This document shows positions 26,083 through 34,963 of a stretch of DNA of 64,000 nucleotides, one piece after another (the first letter of the stretch is position 1; each line of letters opens with the position of its first letter). Under the pieces are notes generated by a model, which saw nothing but the letters and a program-made list of their open reading frames with translations, searched no databases and had not been told where the DNA came from. Location: positions 62,001 through 126,000 of the forward strand of contig NZ_MSSM01000001.1 in the NCBI RefSeq assembly GCF_004123795.1, given 5' to 3'. Origin of the DNA: Lacticaseibacillus chiayiensis. Lineage in GTDB: Bacteria > Bacillota > Bacilli > Lactobacillales > Lactobacillaceae. Both the position numbers and the translations under genes were made by a program.

Positions 26083-27506
26083 AGACTGTTATAACGCCGA
26101 AAATGTTGCCAGGCAGCCGCTCTAGCGAATTGCTTCAAAATCCGGACAGAGGGTTTCGACTTGAAGTATATTTAAATGTTGCAAGCAACAAGGGCATCTA
26201 TGAGTATGCTGATTGGAATGCGATCGATGCACTTAAACATGAGGTTTCATTGTACAGAGAGGAACAACCAACCATTGCCCAAGTTTACTTTTATTTAACG
26301 GACTATCGCGATAGACCACTTGATCAAACAGCATTCCAGAATATGCAAGCTTACTTCGATGCCATCAATCAGCTGCATTTGAAAGCATTGCTTCGGTTTG
26401 CTTATGTTTGGGACGATGCCAATCCAACAAGGCAAGCGGCAACGCTATCGATGATGAAAACGCATCTTCAGCAGCTAGCGCCATTTCTGCAAAAGAATCG
26501 TGCGGCAATTTATGCTTTACAAGCCGGGATGATTGGTGCGTGGGGAGAGTGGGCGTTTCGTTCAAGGGAAAGGATTGACGAAACTGAGCTGCTCAAGAGC
26601 CTTTTGGTTAATACGCCAGATGATCTTAAAATTCAGGTGCGGTATCTAAATATTAAAAATCGCAACCTAAATGTTGATGATGCCGTTAGCCTAAGTCGAA
26701 TTGGATTCCATGATGATTTTTTGATTGGTATACCGCATATTTGGAATACGGCTGGCAAAAATGAAAAATCAAGTGAGTATCAACAACTATTGCGTGATTC
26801 GAAACAGACATTAGTTGATGGCGAAATGAGCTGGTTCTGGGCAAACCCTATTTATCTGAAGACACCGTTCATTGACCCCGTGATGATGGTGAACCGTTTA
26901 GTGAAAGGCTCATTCACTACGTTTAGCTTGGCACATAATTATCAAGAGGGAGAAACCGGATCGTTTACTTCAACAACATGGAAAAACGAACTCAAACGCG
27001 CTGGTGTCTCAGAAGAAGAATTACCTTCTGGCGGATCGCTTGCTGAATGGAAGGACGTGCCAATCACACCACAAATTTTGCACGATCACCATTGGCCATT
27101 TCAGGAAAGCTGGTTCGTTGACGAAAAGCAAAAACCCATTCAGCGTAATTACTTTGAATATATCCGTGATTATTTAGGATATCGTATTTCAGTAAAAAGC
27201 ATCGCCTATGGTCCCAAGACTGACATCGTTCAGGTCATTTTGCGCAACGACGGTTTTGCTGCACCGCTTGGACTTGATCGTATCAGTTTGATGGTAATTG
27301 GCCAATCTCATCAGACGCTGGGAGAAGCAAATATACCTAAAGCTTCTCTTGTCAGTGGCCAAGATGTGAGCTTTGTTGTGCCAATTCAAAGAGGACAGAC
27401 ACCCATTAGTCTTGGCATCTTACTTAGAGCTACAAACGGCGAAACAGCGAGGGTCGCCAATTTGGCTGAATTTGCAGATGGGATTAACTGGTTTGCATTT
27501 TCGTGA
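26079..27506 (+). CDS. Cytoplasmic DUF4874/DUF4832 protein
   Basis: A 475-residue protein without signal peptide. The N-terminal part (LLQNPDRGFRLEVYLNV, FYLTDYRD, LLRFAYVWDD) matches DUF4874. The QAGMIGAWGEWAF block and the later HDDFLIGIPHIWN and FSLAHNYQEG belong to the DUF4832 region; the last 90 residues look beta-rich. The families suggest a TIM-barrel glycosidase-like fold, but activity is not established to my knowledge. The ATG overlaps the LacI stop. Being in a PTS operon, it could act on the phosphorylated imported sugar; this is inference. Confidence 0.8.
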   Translation: MKTVITPKMLPGSRSSELLQNPDRGFRLEVYLNVASNKGIYEYADWNAIDALKHEVSLYREEQPTIAQVYFYLTDYRDRPLDQTAFQNMQAYFDAINQLHLKALLRFAYVWDDANPTRQAATLSMMKTHLQQLAPFLQKNRAAIYALQAGMIGAWGEWAFRSRERIDETELLKSLLVNTPDDLKIQVRYLNIKNRNLNVDDAVSLSRIGFHDDFLIGIPHIWNTAGKNEKSSEYQQLLRDSKQTLVDGEMSWFWANPIYLKTPFIDPVMMVNRLVKGSFTTFSLAHNYQEGETGSFTSTTWKNELKRAGVSEEELPSGGSLAEWKDVPITPQILHDHHWPFQESWFVDEKQKPIQRNYFEYIRDYLGYRISVKSIAYGPKTDIVQVILRNDGFAAPLGLDRISLMVIGQSHQTLGEANIPKASLVSGQDVSFVVPIQRGQTPISLGILLRATNGETARVANLAEFADGINWFAFS

Positions 27507-27517
27507 GGTGTATTGAC

Positions 27518-28975
27518 ATGAGAAAAACGATTAAGTTGGTGTCTCTGATCGGCTTGTTGTTGATTGGCATAGCCGGCTTTCGCGGTTCAAGCAATGCACA
27601 AGCGGCGACTAGCAAAGACATTGCTGTAAAAGCGCTGACTGCTGGCGAAGACCATCAGCTACTAAACAATCAAGATCGTGGTCTCAGACTGGAAGTGAAT
27701 TTAGATGTTCATTCTGGTATGGGGCTTTGGGGAAACGCCAATAAAACTGGCATTGACCAACTCAGTCAAGCCGTTAGCAACTTTAGCACCGATCAACCCA
27801 AGTTGGCTCAAGTTTATTTTTATCTGACAGCTTACAAGGATAAGCCGTTAGATGAAAAGGCATTTTCTGAAATGAATGATTATTTCCAAGCGCTGGCGCA
27901 ACATCATATCAAAGCAGTTTTGCGTTTCGCTTATATTTGGGATGATGCTAATCCAAAAGCGCAAGAGCCGACAACAACCACGGTTTTGCAACATTTACAC
28001 CAGCTGGAGCCGTGGATTAAAGCTCACCGCGACCAAATTTCTGTTCTGCAAGCGGGCTTGATTGGCTCATGGGGCGAATGGGACGGCGGCGCGCGCAGAA
28101 GAATGGACGAAAAATCCATTTTACGAACCTTGCTTGCGGTCACGCCGAAAGATCTGCCGATTCAGGTGCGGTATTACAATATTAAGGCTAACGATGTCGC
28201 TAGGAGTTCGGCTGACTGGAATCGTGTTGGCTTTCATGACGACTATCTCATTGGAAACCTTCATGAATGGAATACAGCGGGGAATGACCCAAACTCCGCG
28301 GCTTGGAAGGCAATGGCAACTGAGTCCAAGACAGTGCCTGTAGATGGCGAAATGATTTGGGGTGTCGCTAATGCTAGCGATCATGGTGGGAAACTCATTT
28401 CGGCCAAATTAAGCGCACAGCGTTTAGCTCAGCATCATTTTACGTCCCTCAGTCTAGCGCACAATTACAAAGAAGACGGCCAACCATATTCGATGATGAG
28501 TTGGCAACACCAGTATATAAATCGTGCTATTTTGGATCGGTTGGGGTTACCTTATCAGCCATCTTGGTTCAAAAAGTCAGATGGCGAGAATGTAAATCGA
28601 ACATGGTTTGATTACATTCGTGATTATTTAGGTTACCGAGTTGCCTTGACTAAGGCAAATGAAGCGACTGTTAATGGGCAAACCACGTATCAACTAACCT
28701 TAAAAAATTACGGATTTGCTGCCCCGATGCTAACCGCACAAGCCAAGTTTGTACTGCTTGATAAAGACAAAAAGATAGTTGCTGAAAAGTCCGTTGATAA
28801 TTTCAAGGATCTTCAAACTGGCAGTGAAGAGACAACAAATTGGTCCGTAACGGAAACAAATCAGACGAAAGCCAAGTATCTTGCGTTCTTTTTCGCCGGT
28901 TATGACGGCACGGGAAATCGCTTGGCTAATGATATGACATTTTCAGAAGGTTACAATATCATTTCGACATTTTAA
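27518..28975 (+). CDS. Secreted DUF4874/DUF4832 protein
   Basis: A 485-residue paralogue of the preceding protein with a clear signal peptide (MRKTIKLVSLIGLLLIGIAG, cleavage expected near Ala-Gln-Ala-Ala around residue 32). Shared blocks are LLNNQDRGLRLEVNLDV, AVLRFAYIWDD, GLIGSWGEWD and SLSLAHNYKED. The ATG at 27518 lies seven bases after GAGGTG; a GTG at 27503 would be further upstream. It likely acts outside the cell, next to the lipoprotein encoded downstream. A duplication with separate locations is clear; the reaction is unknown. Confidence 0.8.
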   Translation: MRKTIKLVSLIGLLLIGIAGFRGSSNAQAATSKDIAVKALTAGEDHQLLNNQDRGLRLEVNLDVHSGMGLWGNANKTGIDQLSQAVSNFSTDQPKLAQVYFYLTAYKDKPLDEKAFSEMNDYFQALAQHHIKAVLRFAYIWDDANPKAQEPTTTTVLQHLHQLEPWIKAHRDQISVLQAGLIGSWGEWDGGARRRMDEKSILRTLLAVTPKDLPIQVRYYNIKANDVARSSADWNRVGFHDDYLIGNLHEWNTAGNDPNSAAWKAMATESKTVPVDGEMIWGVANASDHGGKLISAKLSAQRLAQHHFTSLSLAHNYKEDGQPYSMMSWQHQYINRAILDRLGLPYQPSWFKKSDGENVNRTWFDYIRDYLGYRVALTKANEATVNGQTTYQLTLKNYGFAAPMLTAQAKFVLLDKDKKIVAEKSVDNFKDLQTGSEETTNWSVTETNQTKAKYLAFFFAGYDGTGNRLANDMTFSEGYNIISTF

Positions 28976-28987
28976 GAGGATAAGGTC

Positions 28988-30610
28988 ATGAAAATCAAAA
29001 CAGAAATGCAGCTTCTTGGCTTATTCGTCATTATCTTGAGTGGCTGCTATCTAGTTGTTAGTTCGCGGTCAATTGTGGTTAACGCAACGGCTAGTGAACT
29101 GGCGCCATCTAGCAATCTAACACCAAAAGTTTCCGCCAGTGGCGTGACAGGCGTTGAGGGTACAAGTGATAGCAACTGGTCACTGCTTGCAAATACCAGC
29201 AATACGCAAGATGTGAATTTTAGGAAAAGTGACAATGCTTATTTTCAGTATGATTACGAAGAACCCGTTGCAGTTGCCGGGATCCGGTTGACAGGATGGT
29301 GGCCGAATGGTCAGGGTATCAGTAACCTGACGTTTGCTTCGAAAAATGCAGATGGCACTTGGCATAAGAGCGATCCAATTGCGATTGCGTGGACCTCCCA
29401 AGGTGCTGGTCCTGAAACGCTCCAGATCGCTTTGAAGACAATCGTGAAAGCACAAAGTTATCGGATCTATATTAATTCGGCTAATCATACATGGGGAGAT
29501 AAAATCACGATGCATCAACTTCAACCCATTGTTAAACAAAGTCAGAGTGCCGTAACGGCGCCAGAAGTTACGTTTGATGGTTTGGCAATCACCGCCGGAA
29601 CTGCCGACAACCTGGTTAACAATCCCACGCATCATGACATCGATTTTGTGCCAAGCAACAGACAGAATAGTATCAGCTATCATTATGCGAGTTCAGTCTA
29701 TGTAGATTCACTGAATTTGATCGGCTGGTTTCCGAAAGACCAAGGCGTGAAGACGCTCACTGTTCAGTATGAGGAAAATGGCACTTGGAAAGATGCCGGT
29801 AATGCCAATATTCAGGTGCCGTGGAAGACACCCGCTGGTCAGGCGAAAGAGGAACCTTTGAGTTTGGCTCTAAGAAATCCGATTATTGCCTCAAATTTTC
29901 GCATCGTGATTAATGACTATTTTGCAAGCTTTGGCAAAAAAATCTCAATGAGGCTCTTGGCTCCGAACCCAATCAGGGTTGGACTGGACATGCCTGCTGC
30001 TGATATTAATTCCGTTTATAGCGCCATTAAGAATTTCGGATTAATTGGTACAGCAGCAGGTGAATTTCAAGCACAAGCGGCGGCTGACTTTATGGCTAAT
30101 AGCCAGGCAATTATTGGGAAATTAAGCGCCGCCACAGATGATCAACAACCGGCATTAAAAAAACAATTTACGGATGAGGTAGTAAAATTAGCCGCAACTC
30201 AACAGGATCATGAATCTGAGCTGTCCCTGCAAAATGCTGACTTAAGTGAACTCACACCGTTAAAGTGGCTCTCCGATCAGCAATTAGGCACGTTCATTGA
30301 CCTTACTTCGTCACCATCTGGAGCAACGGTCAGCGTCATTCTGAGGTTGAAAAACAATCAAGCTGTTTCGGGTTTGACACTCAATGTGCCTGATCAAAAG
30401 TATGCGCCTAACCAACTTCGAATCTTTGCAAATGTGAACGGTAGCTGGCAGTCGATATATGATGATTCGTTGACATGGTCAGCTGATTGGTTTGATGACG
30501 ACAGTGTTGCAGGGCAGAATGTGCCATTTTCCAGTACTGTTAACACGAATGAGCTTAGAATCGATTTGCCTGAGGGGAGATCTAAGATAAGTGAGTTGGC
30601 TATCCAGTAG
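28988..30610 (+). CDS. Lipoprotein with discoidin-like (F5/8 type C) domains
   Basis: A 540-residue exported protein. The N-terminal helix ends in LSGC, a lipobox, so it is probably anchored to the membrane by a lipid. Three beta-rich domains resemble F5/8 type C sugar-binding modules: about residues 50-180 (IRLTGWWPNGQGISNLTFA), 190-325 (LNLIGWFPKDQGVKTLTV) and 420-540. An Ala-rich helical spacer lies at about 340-410. The first two domains are visibly related to each other. It would hold a glycan at the surface for the secreted DUF4832 protein. Role inferred from context. Confidence 0.75.
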   Translation: MKIKTEMQLLGLFVIILSGCYLVVSSRSIVVNATASELAPSSNLTPKVSASGVTGVEGTSDSNWSLLANTSNTQDVNFRKSDNAYFQYDYEEPVAVAGIRLTGWWPNGQGISNLTFASKNADGTWHKSDPIAIAWTSQGAGPETLQIALKTIVKAQSYRIYINSANHTWGDKITMHQLQPIVKQSQSAVTAPEVTFDGLAITAGTADNLVNNPTHHDIDFVPSNRQNSISYHYASSVYVDSLNLIGWFPKDQGVKTLTVQYEENGTWKDAGNANIQVPWKTPAGQAKEEPLSLALRNPIIASNFRIVINDYFASFGKKISMRLLAPNPIRVGLDMPAADINSVYSAIKNFGLIGTAAGEFQAQAAADFMANSQAIIGKLSAATDDQQPALKKQFTDEVVKLAATQQDHESELSLQNADLSELTPLKWLSDQQLGTFIDLTSSPSGATVSVILRLKNNQAVSGLTLNVPDQKYAPNQLRIFANVNGSWQSIYDDSLTWSADWFDDDSVAGQNVPFSSTVNTNELRIDLPEGRSKISELAIQ

Positions 30611-30736
30611 TTCAGCTTGTTGAGGTTAATAGTTGCAGTTAGGACGATAGCGGTGTTAGTGCTGAACAAGCATAATAAGTTCTGGAAGGATAGAATGTGT
30701 TGTTTAAAAACTAGGGTAGTGGCGGTGGAATTAAGC

Positions 30737-30764
30737 AAGCACTTACTTAAAAGTAGGTGCTTTT
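30737..30764 (+). terminator. Terminator of the PTS-DUF4832 operon
   Basis: AAGCACTTACT and AGTAGGTGCTT pair across a four-base AT loop and are followed by TTTTC. Confidence 0.8.
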
Positions 30765-30795
30765 CTTATGCCTTTTGCCAGTTGTCTCATCCATG

Positions 30796-30840
30796 TCCAC
30801 AAACATCATGTCCAAACCTCTGGACATCAGTTTATGTGGA
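30796..30840. promoter_or_regulatory. Nested dyad upstream of the PRD regulator gene
   Basis: An inner TGTCCA/TGGACA dyad (30809-30826) is enclosed by TCCACAAAC and GTTTATGTGGA. The position, just upstream of the -10 region, suggests an operator for the neighbouring PRD regulator. Confidence 0.5.
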
Positions 30841-30857
30841 TCAATCGAAGGCACCCG

Positions 30858-30882
30858 TATACTGTAACTGTAAGCGTTTGCA
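30858..30882 (+). promoter_or_regulatory. -10 element and cre box of the galactitol-type operon
   Basis: TATACT (30858-30863) is followed by TGTAAGCGTTTGCA (30869-30882), a good cre match. The -35 (TGTGGA) is weak, consistent with an activator-dependent promoter. Confidence 0.65.
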
Positions 30883-30904
30883 GTGGTGAGGAGGTGTTTA
30901 ACAA

Positions 30905-32389
30905 GTGAATCATATTGGCGATCTCGATCAGGCACTGCTGGATTACTTGTCCCGGAATAGTGGATTTGTGAACGCAAGCGAGGTTGCAAGGGCGTTAGGA
31001 ACATCGACGAAAACCATTTATCGCCACATTGATCAGATTAATGAACGATCTGACGAGCCGGTTATTCAGATGATTCGCGGAAAAGGGGCACGTCTTTTAC
31101 CCAGTGCGTTGCCGGATCTAAAAGCGTCGAATGAAGCCGTTGATGGCACCAATCAGAGCAGCCTTGAGCGTAGAAACCAAATCTTAGAGCAGCTATTGTT
31201 TCGCGCGCCGCTAAAGATTTCGCTGACAGACTTATACGCTGACCAATATGTGAGCGATGCGACGATTGACAATGATCTGTTGTATCTTAAACGTCGCTTG
31301 CTTAAACAGAAACTGCACCTTGTCCGTGTCAACAACACGGTTCATCTCGAAGGCGAGGAGACGGACATTCGGGAGCAACTAAGCAGTGTTTTACAAAATA
31401 TGTCTGCTATTACTAACGGCGGTAAGATCGAGGGCATTACGGATTATGATCAACAATTTATCACTACCCAGGTTCAGGTCATTGAACAGGCGACGGGTGG
31501 CAAGCTGGCCTATCCATACAATGTCAATATTTTGTCGCATTTGTATATTCTGATCCAACGTGTTCGTCGTCAAGGCAAGGCTGAGCAGCTCAAAATTGTC
31601 AACAGTGGTGAAGTTCGGAAGTTGATGTTGAAAAACCTGCACCTTTATCGATTGGCAGAAATCGTGATTAACAATACGGAAAAATATTTAGCTAAGAAGT
31701 TGCCACCTGAAGAGACGGATTATCTTTTCCAATATCTGATTTCGTCGCGAATCGATGACGGAGCACCGAATGTCAAGATGCTTTCATATAGCCAAAAAGT
31801 TCTCGATGTCTCGCAATTCTTAATTCGTTATGTCAATGAACATCTACCAGTTGCACACATTCAGCTAAAGGCATGGCGTGAGTTGGCTGGGCATGTCGCG
31901 CCGCTCATTAATCGGCTTGAAAATAATATCGCTGTCACAAACGGCCTGTTAGCGGATATTAAGCGTGAATATGCAAAGTTGTTTGAGGTGTTGACTGCTG
32001 GAACCCAAGCTGCCGCAAAAGAATTTCAATTGCCGGAAATCTCGGCCAATGAAGTCGGTTTTATTGTGATGTATTTCGCGCGTTTCTTGGAGCAACAGGA
32101 TCACAAAATTCAAACACTCGTCATTTGTGCCAGTGGGATTGGTACTTCTGAGTTGTTACGCGTGAAGTTAGAGAAAACTTTTCGCGAATTGAAAATCGAT
32201 CAGACGGCGACAGGATTGTTGTCAGACATTGATCTTAATTCGTTGAAAAACACGGACTTGATCGTCTCAACGATTGATCTCAAGGGTTCCCAGTATGACA
32301 AGCTGGCAATTCCAAAAGTGTTAGTTAGCGCTGTGTTGTCGAACTTGGATAAGGAGAAAATTCGTCATGCCATTAAAGAAATCAAGTGA
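30905..32389 (+). CDS. PRD-containing regulator with EIIB-like domain
   Basis: A 494-residue BglG/MtlR-like regulator. The HTH (ASEVARALGTSTKTIYRHI) is followed by a second HTH, two PRD-like domains and a C-terminal EIIB-like domain with LVICASGIGTSELL, whose cysteine is the expected phosphorylation site. No EIIA domain is attached, but two EIIA-like proteins are encoded directly downstream. The start is GTG at 30905 behind GAGGAGGTG. It overlaps the next gene by 23 bases. Confidence 0.86.
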   Translation: MNHIGDLDQALLDYLSRNSGFVNASEVARALGTSTKTIYRHIDQINERSDEPVIQMIRGKGARLLPSALPDLKASNEAVDGTNQSSLERRNQILEQLLFRAPLKISLTDLYADQYVSDATIDNDLLYLKRRLLKQKLHLVRVNNTVHLEGEETDIREQLSSVLQNMSAITNGGKIEGITDYDQQFITTQVQVIEQATGGKLAYPYNVNILSHLYILIQRVRRQGKAEQLKIVNSGEVRKLMLKNLHLYRLAEIVINNTEKYLAKKLPPEETDYLFQYLISSRIDDGAPNVKMLSYSQKVLDVSQFLIRYVNEHLPVAHIQLKAWRELAGHVAPLINRLENNIAVTNGLLADIKREYAKLFEVLTAGTQAAAKEFQLPEISANEVGFIVMYFARFLEQQDHKIQTLVICASGIGTSELLRVKLEKTFRELKIDQTATGLLSDIDLNSLKNTDLIVSTIDLKGSQYDKLAIPKVLVSAVLSNLDKEKIRHAIKEIK

Positions 32390-32780
32390 TGTGCCGTTAG
32401 TTAGGTTGAAAGCGCCAGTGAATCAGAAGCACCTTTTTGAACTGATTGCCGAAGTCTTGCATCCCGAGACACTTGATCTGACACCCGCTTTGGTCGAAAA
32501 GCTTGTGACTGAACGCGAACGTGAAGGCGAGACATATATCGGTTATGGGACGATCATTTTGCACTTGATTTCGGAAAAAGTTATGCAAACCACGGTGCTC
32601 TTGGTCAAAACTGATTCGCTGCTGAACTGGCACTCAGACTACTCTGGCGAAGTGCATCAGATAAACAAACTTGTTGTATTAGCTATCTCACCACATGACC
32701 AGAACGGTGAGCGTTTTCGCCCTGTTATGCAAAAACTGGCTGATGCAGATTCAATTAATCAATTGTTTGAAATGGAGTGA
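32367..32780 (+). CDS. Divergent EIIA-like protein (fructose/galactitol fold)
   Basis: A 137-residue soluble protein with the layout of a type-2 EIIA. The EREREGETYIGYGTIILHLI segment corresponds to the EIIA active-site stretch and keeps a histidine, but the usual IPH is replaced by ILH. It begins inside the end of the PRD regulator gene, behind AAGGAG. Its overlap with the regulator and closeness to a second EIIA gene suggest it may be the detached EIIA-like arm of the regulator rather than the transport EIIA. This is inference. Confidence 0.6.
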   Translation: MPLKKSSDVPLVRLKAPVNQKHLFELIAEVLHPETLDLTPALVEKLVTEREREGETYIGYGTIILHLISEKVMQTTVLLVKTDSLLNWHSDYSGEVHQINKLVVLAISPHDQNGERFRPVMQKLADADSINQLFEME

Positions 32781-32785
32781 ACGTT

Positions 32786-33265
32786 ATGGAGAAGACACGT
32801 ATCAATCATTTCTTCTCGGATCAGGTAATTGACTTTAATCAGTCTTTCCCTGATCGAAATGCAGTATTGCAGTCGGTTGCAAATCGTTTAACTGATGTCG
32901 GCGCAGTCAAGCCGACTTTTGGAGATGCCATTATCGCTCGAGAGAAAACATATCCAACAGGGTTGAAGCTTAATGATGGTGTGGGAGTAGCTATCCCGCA
33001 TACTGACGCTGATCAAGTATTGCATGATCAAATCGGTTTTGTCGCATTGAAAAAGCCGGTTACATTCCGGCAAATGGCAAGTGCAACTGAGGTGGTAGAG
33101 GTCAGTTATCTGTTTGTCTTAGCATTAAAAACTGCCCATCAGCAACTGGATATGCTTCAAAAGTTAATGGGCCTATTTTCGGACGACAACGCCATGGCAG
33201 CATTTCAACGAATCACAACAGTTGCGTCATTCGTTGATTTTATGACTGAACGTGGTATCGAGTAA
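32786..33265 (+). CDS. Galactitol-type PTS EIIA
   Basis: A 159-residue EIIA with the canonical GVGVAIPHTDADQV, the histidine being the phosphate acceptor. The ATG at 32786 follows GGAGTGA; a GTG at 32777 overlaps the previous stop and is less likely. It belongs to an operon with galactitol-type EIIC and EIIB. Confidence 0.88.
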   Translation: MEKTRINHFFSDQVIDFNQSFPDRNAVLQSVANRLTDVGAVKPTFGDAIIAREKTYPTGLKLNDGVGVAIPHTDADQVLHDQIGFVALKKPVTFRQMASATEVVEVSYLFVLALKTAHQQLDMLQKLMGLFSDDNAMAAFQRITTVASFVDFMTERGIE

Positions 33266-33299
33266 CAGCTGGTATTGAAACCAAAGGAGGAGAGCTCAA

Positions 33300-34637
33300 A
33301 TGCAAGTGATTCAATGGATCGTCAACCTAGGCGCAAGTGTTTTCTTGCCGATATTGCTTTTTCTTTTCGGATTAGCGCTGCGAATTAAACCAGGCAAGGC
33401 ATTTAAGTCTGCGTTAACGATCGGTATTGGTTTTATCGGGTTAAATCTTGTGATTAACCTGCTGACAACAAGCCTAGGACCGGCGACAAAAGCGATGATC
33501 AGTAACTATGGCCTGCATCTTAGCAGCATTGATGTTGGTTGGCCAGCTGCTTCAGCAATTGCGTATGGTACGGCATTAGGTGCCATGGCGATTCCGGTGG
33601 GCGTAGGCACGAATATCATCTTACTGATTTTGGGCCTAACCAAAACGCTGGACGTCGACATTTGGAATTATTGGCATGTGGCATTTGCCGGTTCAATTCT
33701 GTACACGCTGACAGGCAATATGTGGTTGGGACTGGCTACGATGGTTGTGGTGACCATGTTTACCTATTTCTTTGCCGATCTGAGTGCGCCGACTGTTGCC
33801 AAGTATTACGGTCTGGAGGGCATTTCGTTTCCACACGGCTTATCTGCGCCAGGTTACGTCTTCGCGCTTCCTTTTAACTGGTTGTTTGATCGCATCCCTG
33901 GTATCAACAAAATTCATCTCGATGCCGAGACCATTCAAAAACGTCTAGGTGTATTCGGCGATACCACAGTTATTGGCGCTGTGATTGGATTGGTTATCGG
34001 CTTACTGGCGCAACAACCGATTAACAAAGTGTTGAACTTAGCTGTCAGCATGGCCGCGGTCATGATGCTCATGCCTCGGATGGTTTCACTACTGATGGAA
34101 GGTTTAACCCCGATTTCGGAAGGCGCCAATGACATGATCAAAAAACACTTTCCAGGTCGAAAACTATATATCGGTATGGATAGTGCACTGGCGATCGGCC
34201 AAGGCTCCGTATTATCTGCAGCATTGCTATTGGTACCGATCACGCTATTGCTTGCAGTTGTGCTACCAGGCAACAAAGTATTACCTTTTGGCGATTTAGC
34301 AACCATTCCGTTCTTCATTGCGTTGTTTGCAGCTGTTTTCAAGGGCGACATTTTCAGAACTGTCATTGCCGGCACCGTTGATATTGCTATTAGTCTCTAT
34401 GTTGCCAGTTGGGCTGCACCACTAATCACCAAGCTAGCAAAAGCGGCAAGTTTCAACATGGGCGGCAACAATTCGATATCTGCATTGAGTGACGGCGGTT
34501 TGTGGACCAACTTTATTTACCTGATGATGGGTGAAAAGTTTCAGTGGATCGGCATTGCGGTTTTGTTCCTAGTTGCCTTGGGATTGCTATTCTGGCTTAA
34601 CAAGATTCGCGATAAAAGTGAAAAAGTAACGGCATAA
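33300..34637 (+). CDS. Galactitol-type PTS EIIC
   Basis: A 445-residue channel protein with about ten hydrophobic segments. The opening (NLGASVFLPILLFLFGLALRI) and the GVGTNIILLILGLTKTLDVDIWNYWH block fit the GatC family. AAAGGAGGAG precedes the ATG. Known relatives carry galactitol, arabitol or other polyols; the substrate here cannot be read from the sequence. Confidence 0.9.
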   Translation: MQVIQWIVNLGASVFLPILLFLFGLALRIKPGKAFKSALTIGIGFIGLNLVINLLTTSLGPATKAMISNYGLHLSSIDVGWPAASAIAYGTALGAMAIPVGVGTNIILLILGLTKTLDVDIWNYWHVAFAGSILYTLTGNMWLGLATMVVVTMFTYFFADLSAPTVAKYYGLEGISFPHGLSAPGYVFALPFNWLFDRIPGINKIHLDAETIQKRLGVFGDTTVIGAVIGLVIGLLAQQPINKVLNLAVSMAAVMMLMPRMVSLLMEGLTPISEGANDMIKKHFPGRKLYIGMDSALAIGQGSVLSAALLLVPITLLLAVVLPGNKVLPFGDLATIPFFIALFAAVFKGDIFRTVIAGTVDIAISLYVASWAAPLITKLAKAASFNMGGNNSISALSDGGLWTNFIYLMMGEKFQWIGIAVLFLVALGLLFWLNKIRDKSEKVTA

Positions 34638-34660
34638 AGTTTAAAAAGGAGAGAACAAAC

Positions 34661-34963
34661 ATGACCAAAAAATTATTAGTTATCTGCGGAACTGGTGTGG
34701 CAACTTCAACGGTTGTAATGGGTAAGTTAAAGACGTGGCTTGAGCAACAAGGACTCAGCAAGAATGTCAAGTTGTACCAGAGCAAGGTTGCTGAAGAAGT
34801 CAATCACATTGATGATTACGATATTGTTGTTTCGACGACATTGGTGCCAGATTCGATTAAAGAAAAGGTTATTGATGGCGTACCGCTGTTAACAGGTGTA
34901 GGTGCAGACAAAGTTTACGCAGAAATCAAACAGGATATTGAAGACGGGGAGGCTGCTAAATAA
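34661..34963 (+). CDS. Galactitol-type PTS EIIB
   Basis: A 100-residue soluble EIIB. The phosphorylated cysteine lies in LLVICGTGVATSTVV near the N-terminus. AAAGGAGAG precedes the ATG. The stop TAA overlaps the ATG of the aldolase gene by one base. Confidence 0.92.
   Translation: MTKKLLVICGTGVATSTVVMGKLKTWLEQQGLSKNVKLYQSKVAEEVNHIDDYDIVVSTTLVPDSIKEKVIDGVPLLTGVGADKVYAEIKQDIEDGEAAK

Larger units (their letters stand above)
30611..30904. other. Intergenic region between the PTS-DUF4832 and galactitol-type operons
   Basis: About 290 bases with a terminator (30737-30764), a large dyad (30796-30840) and the promoter/cre of the next operon (30858-30882). No gene is supported. Confidence 0.6.
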
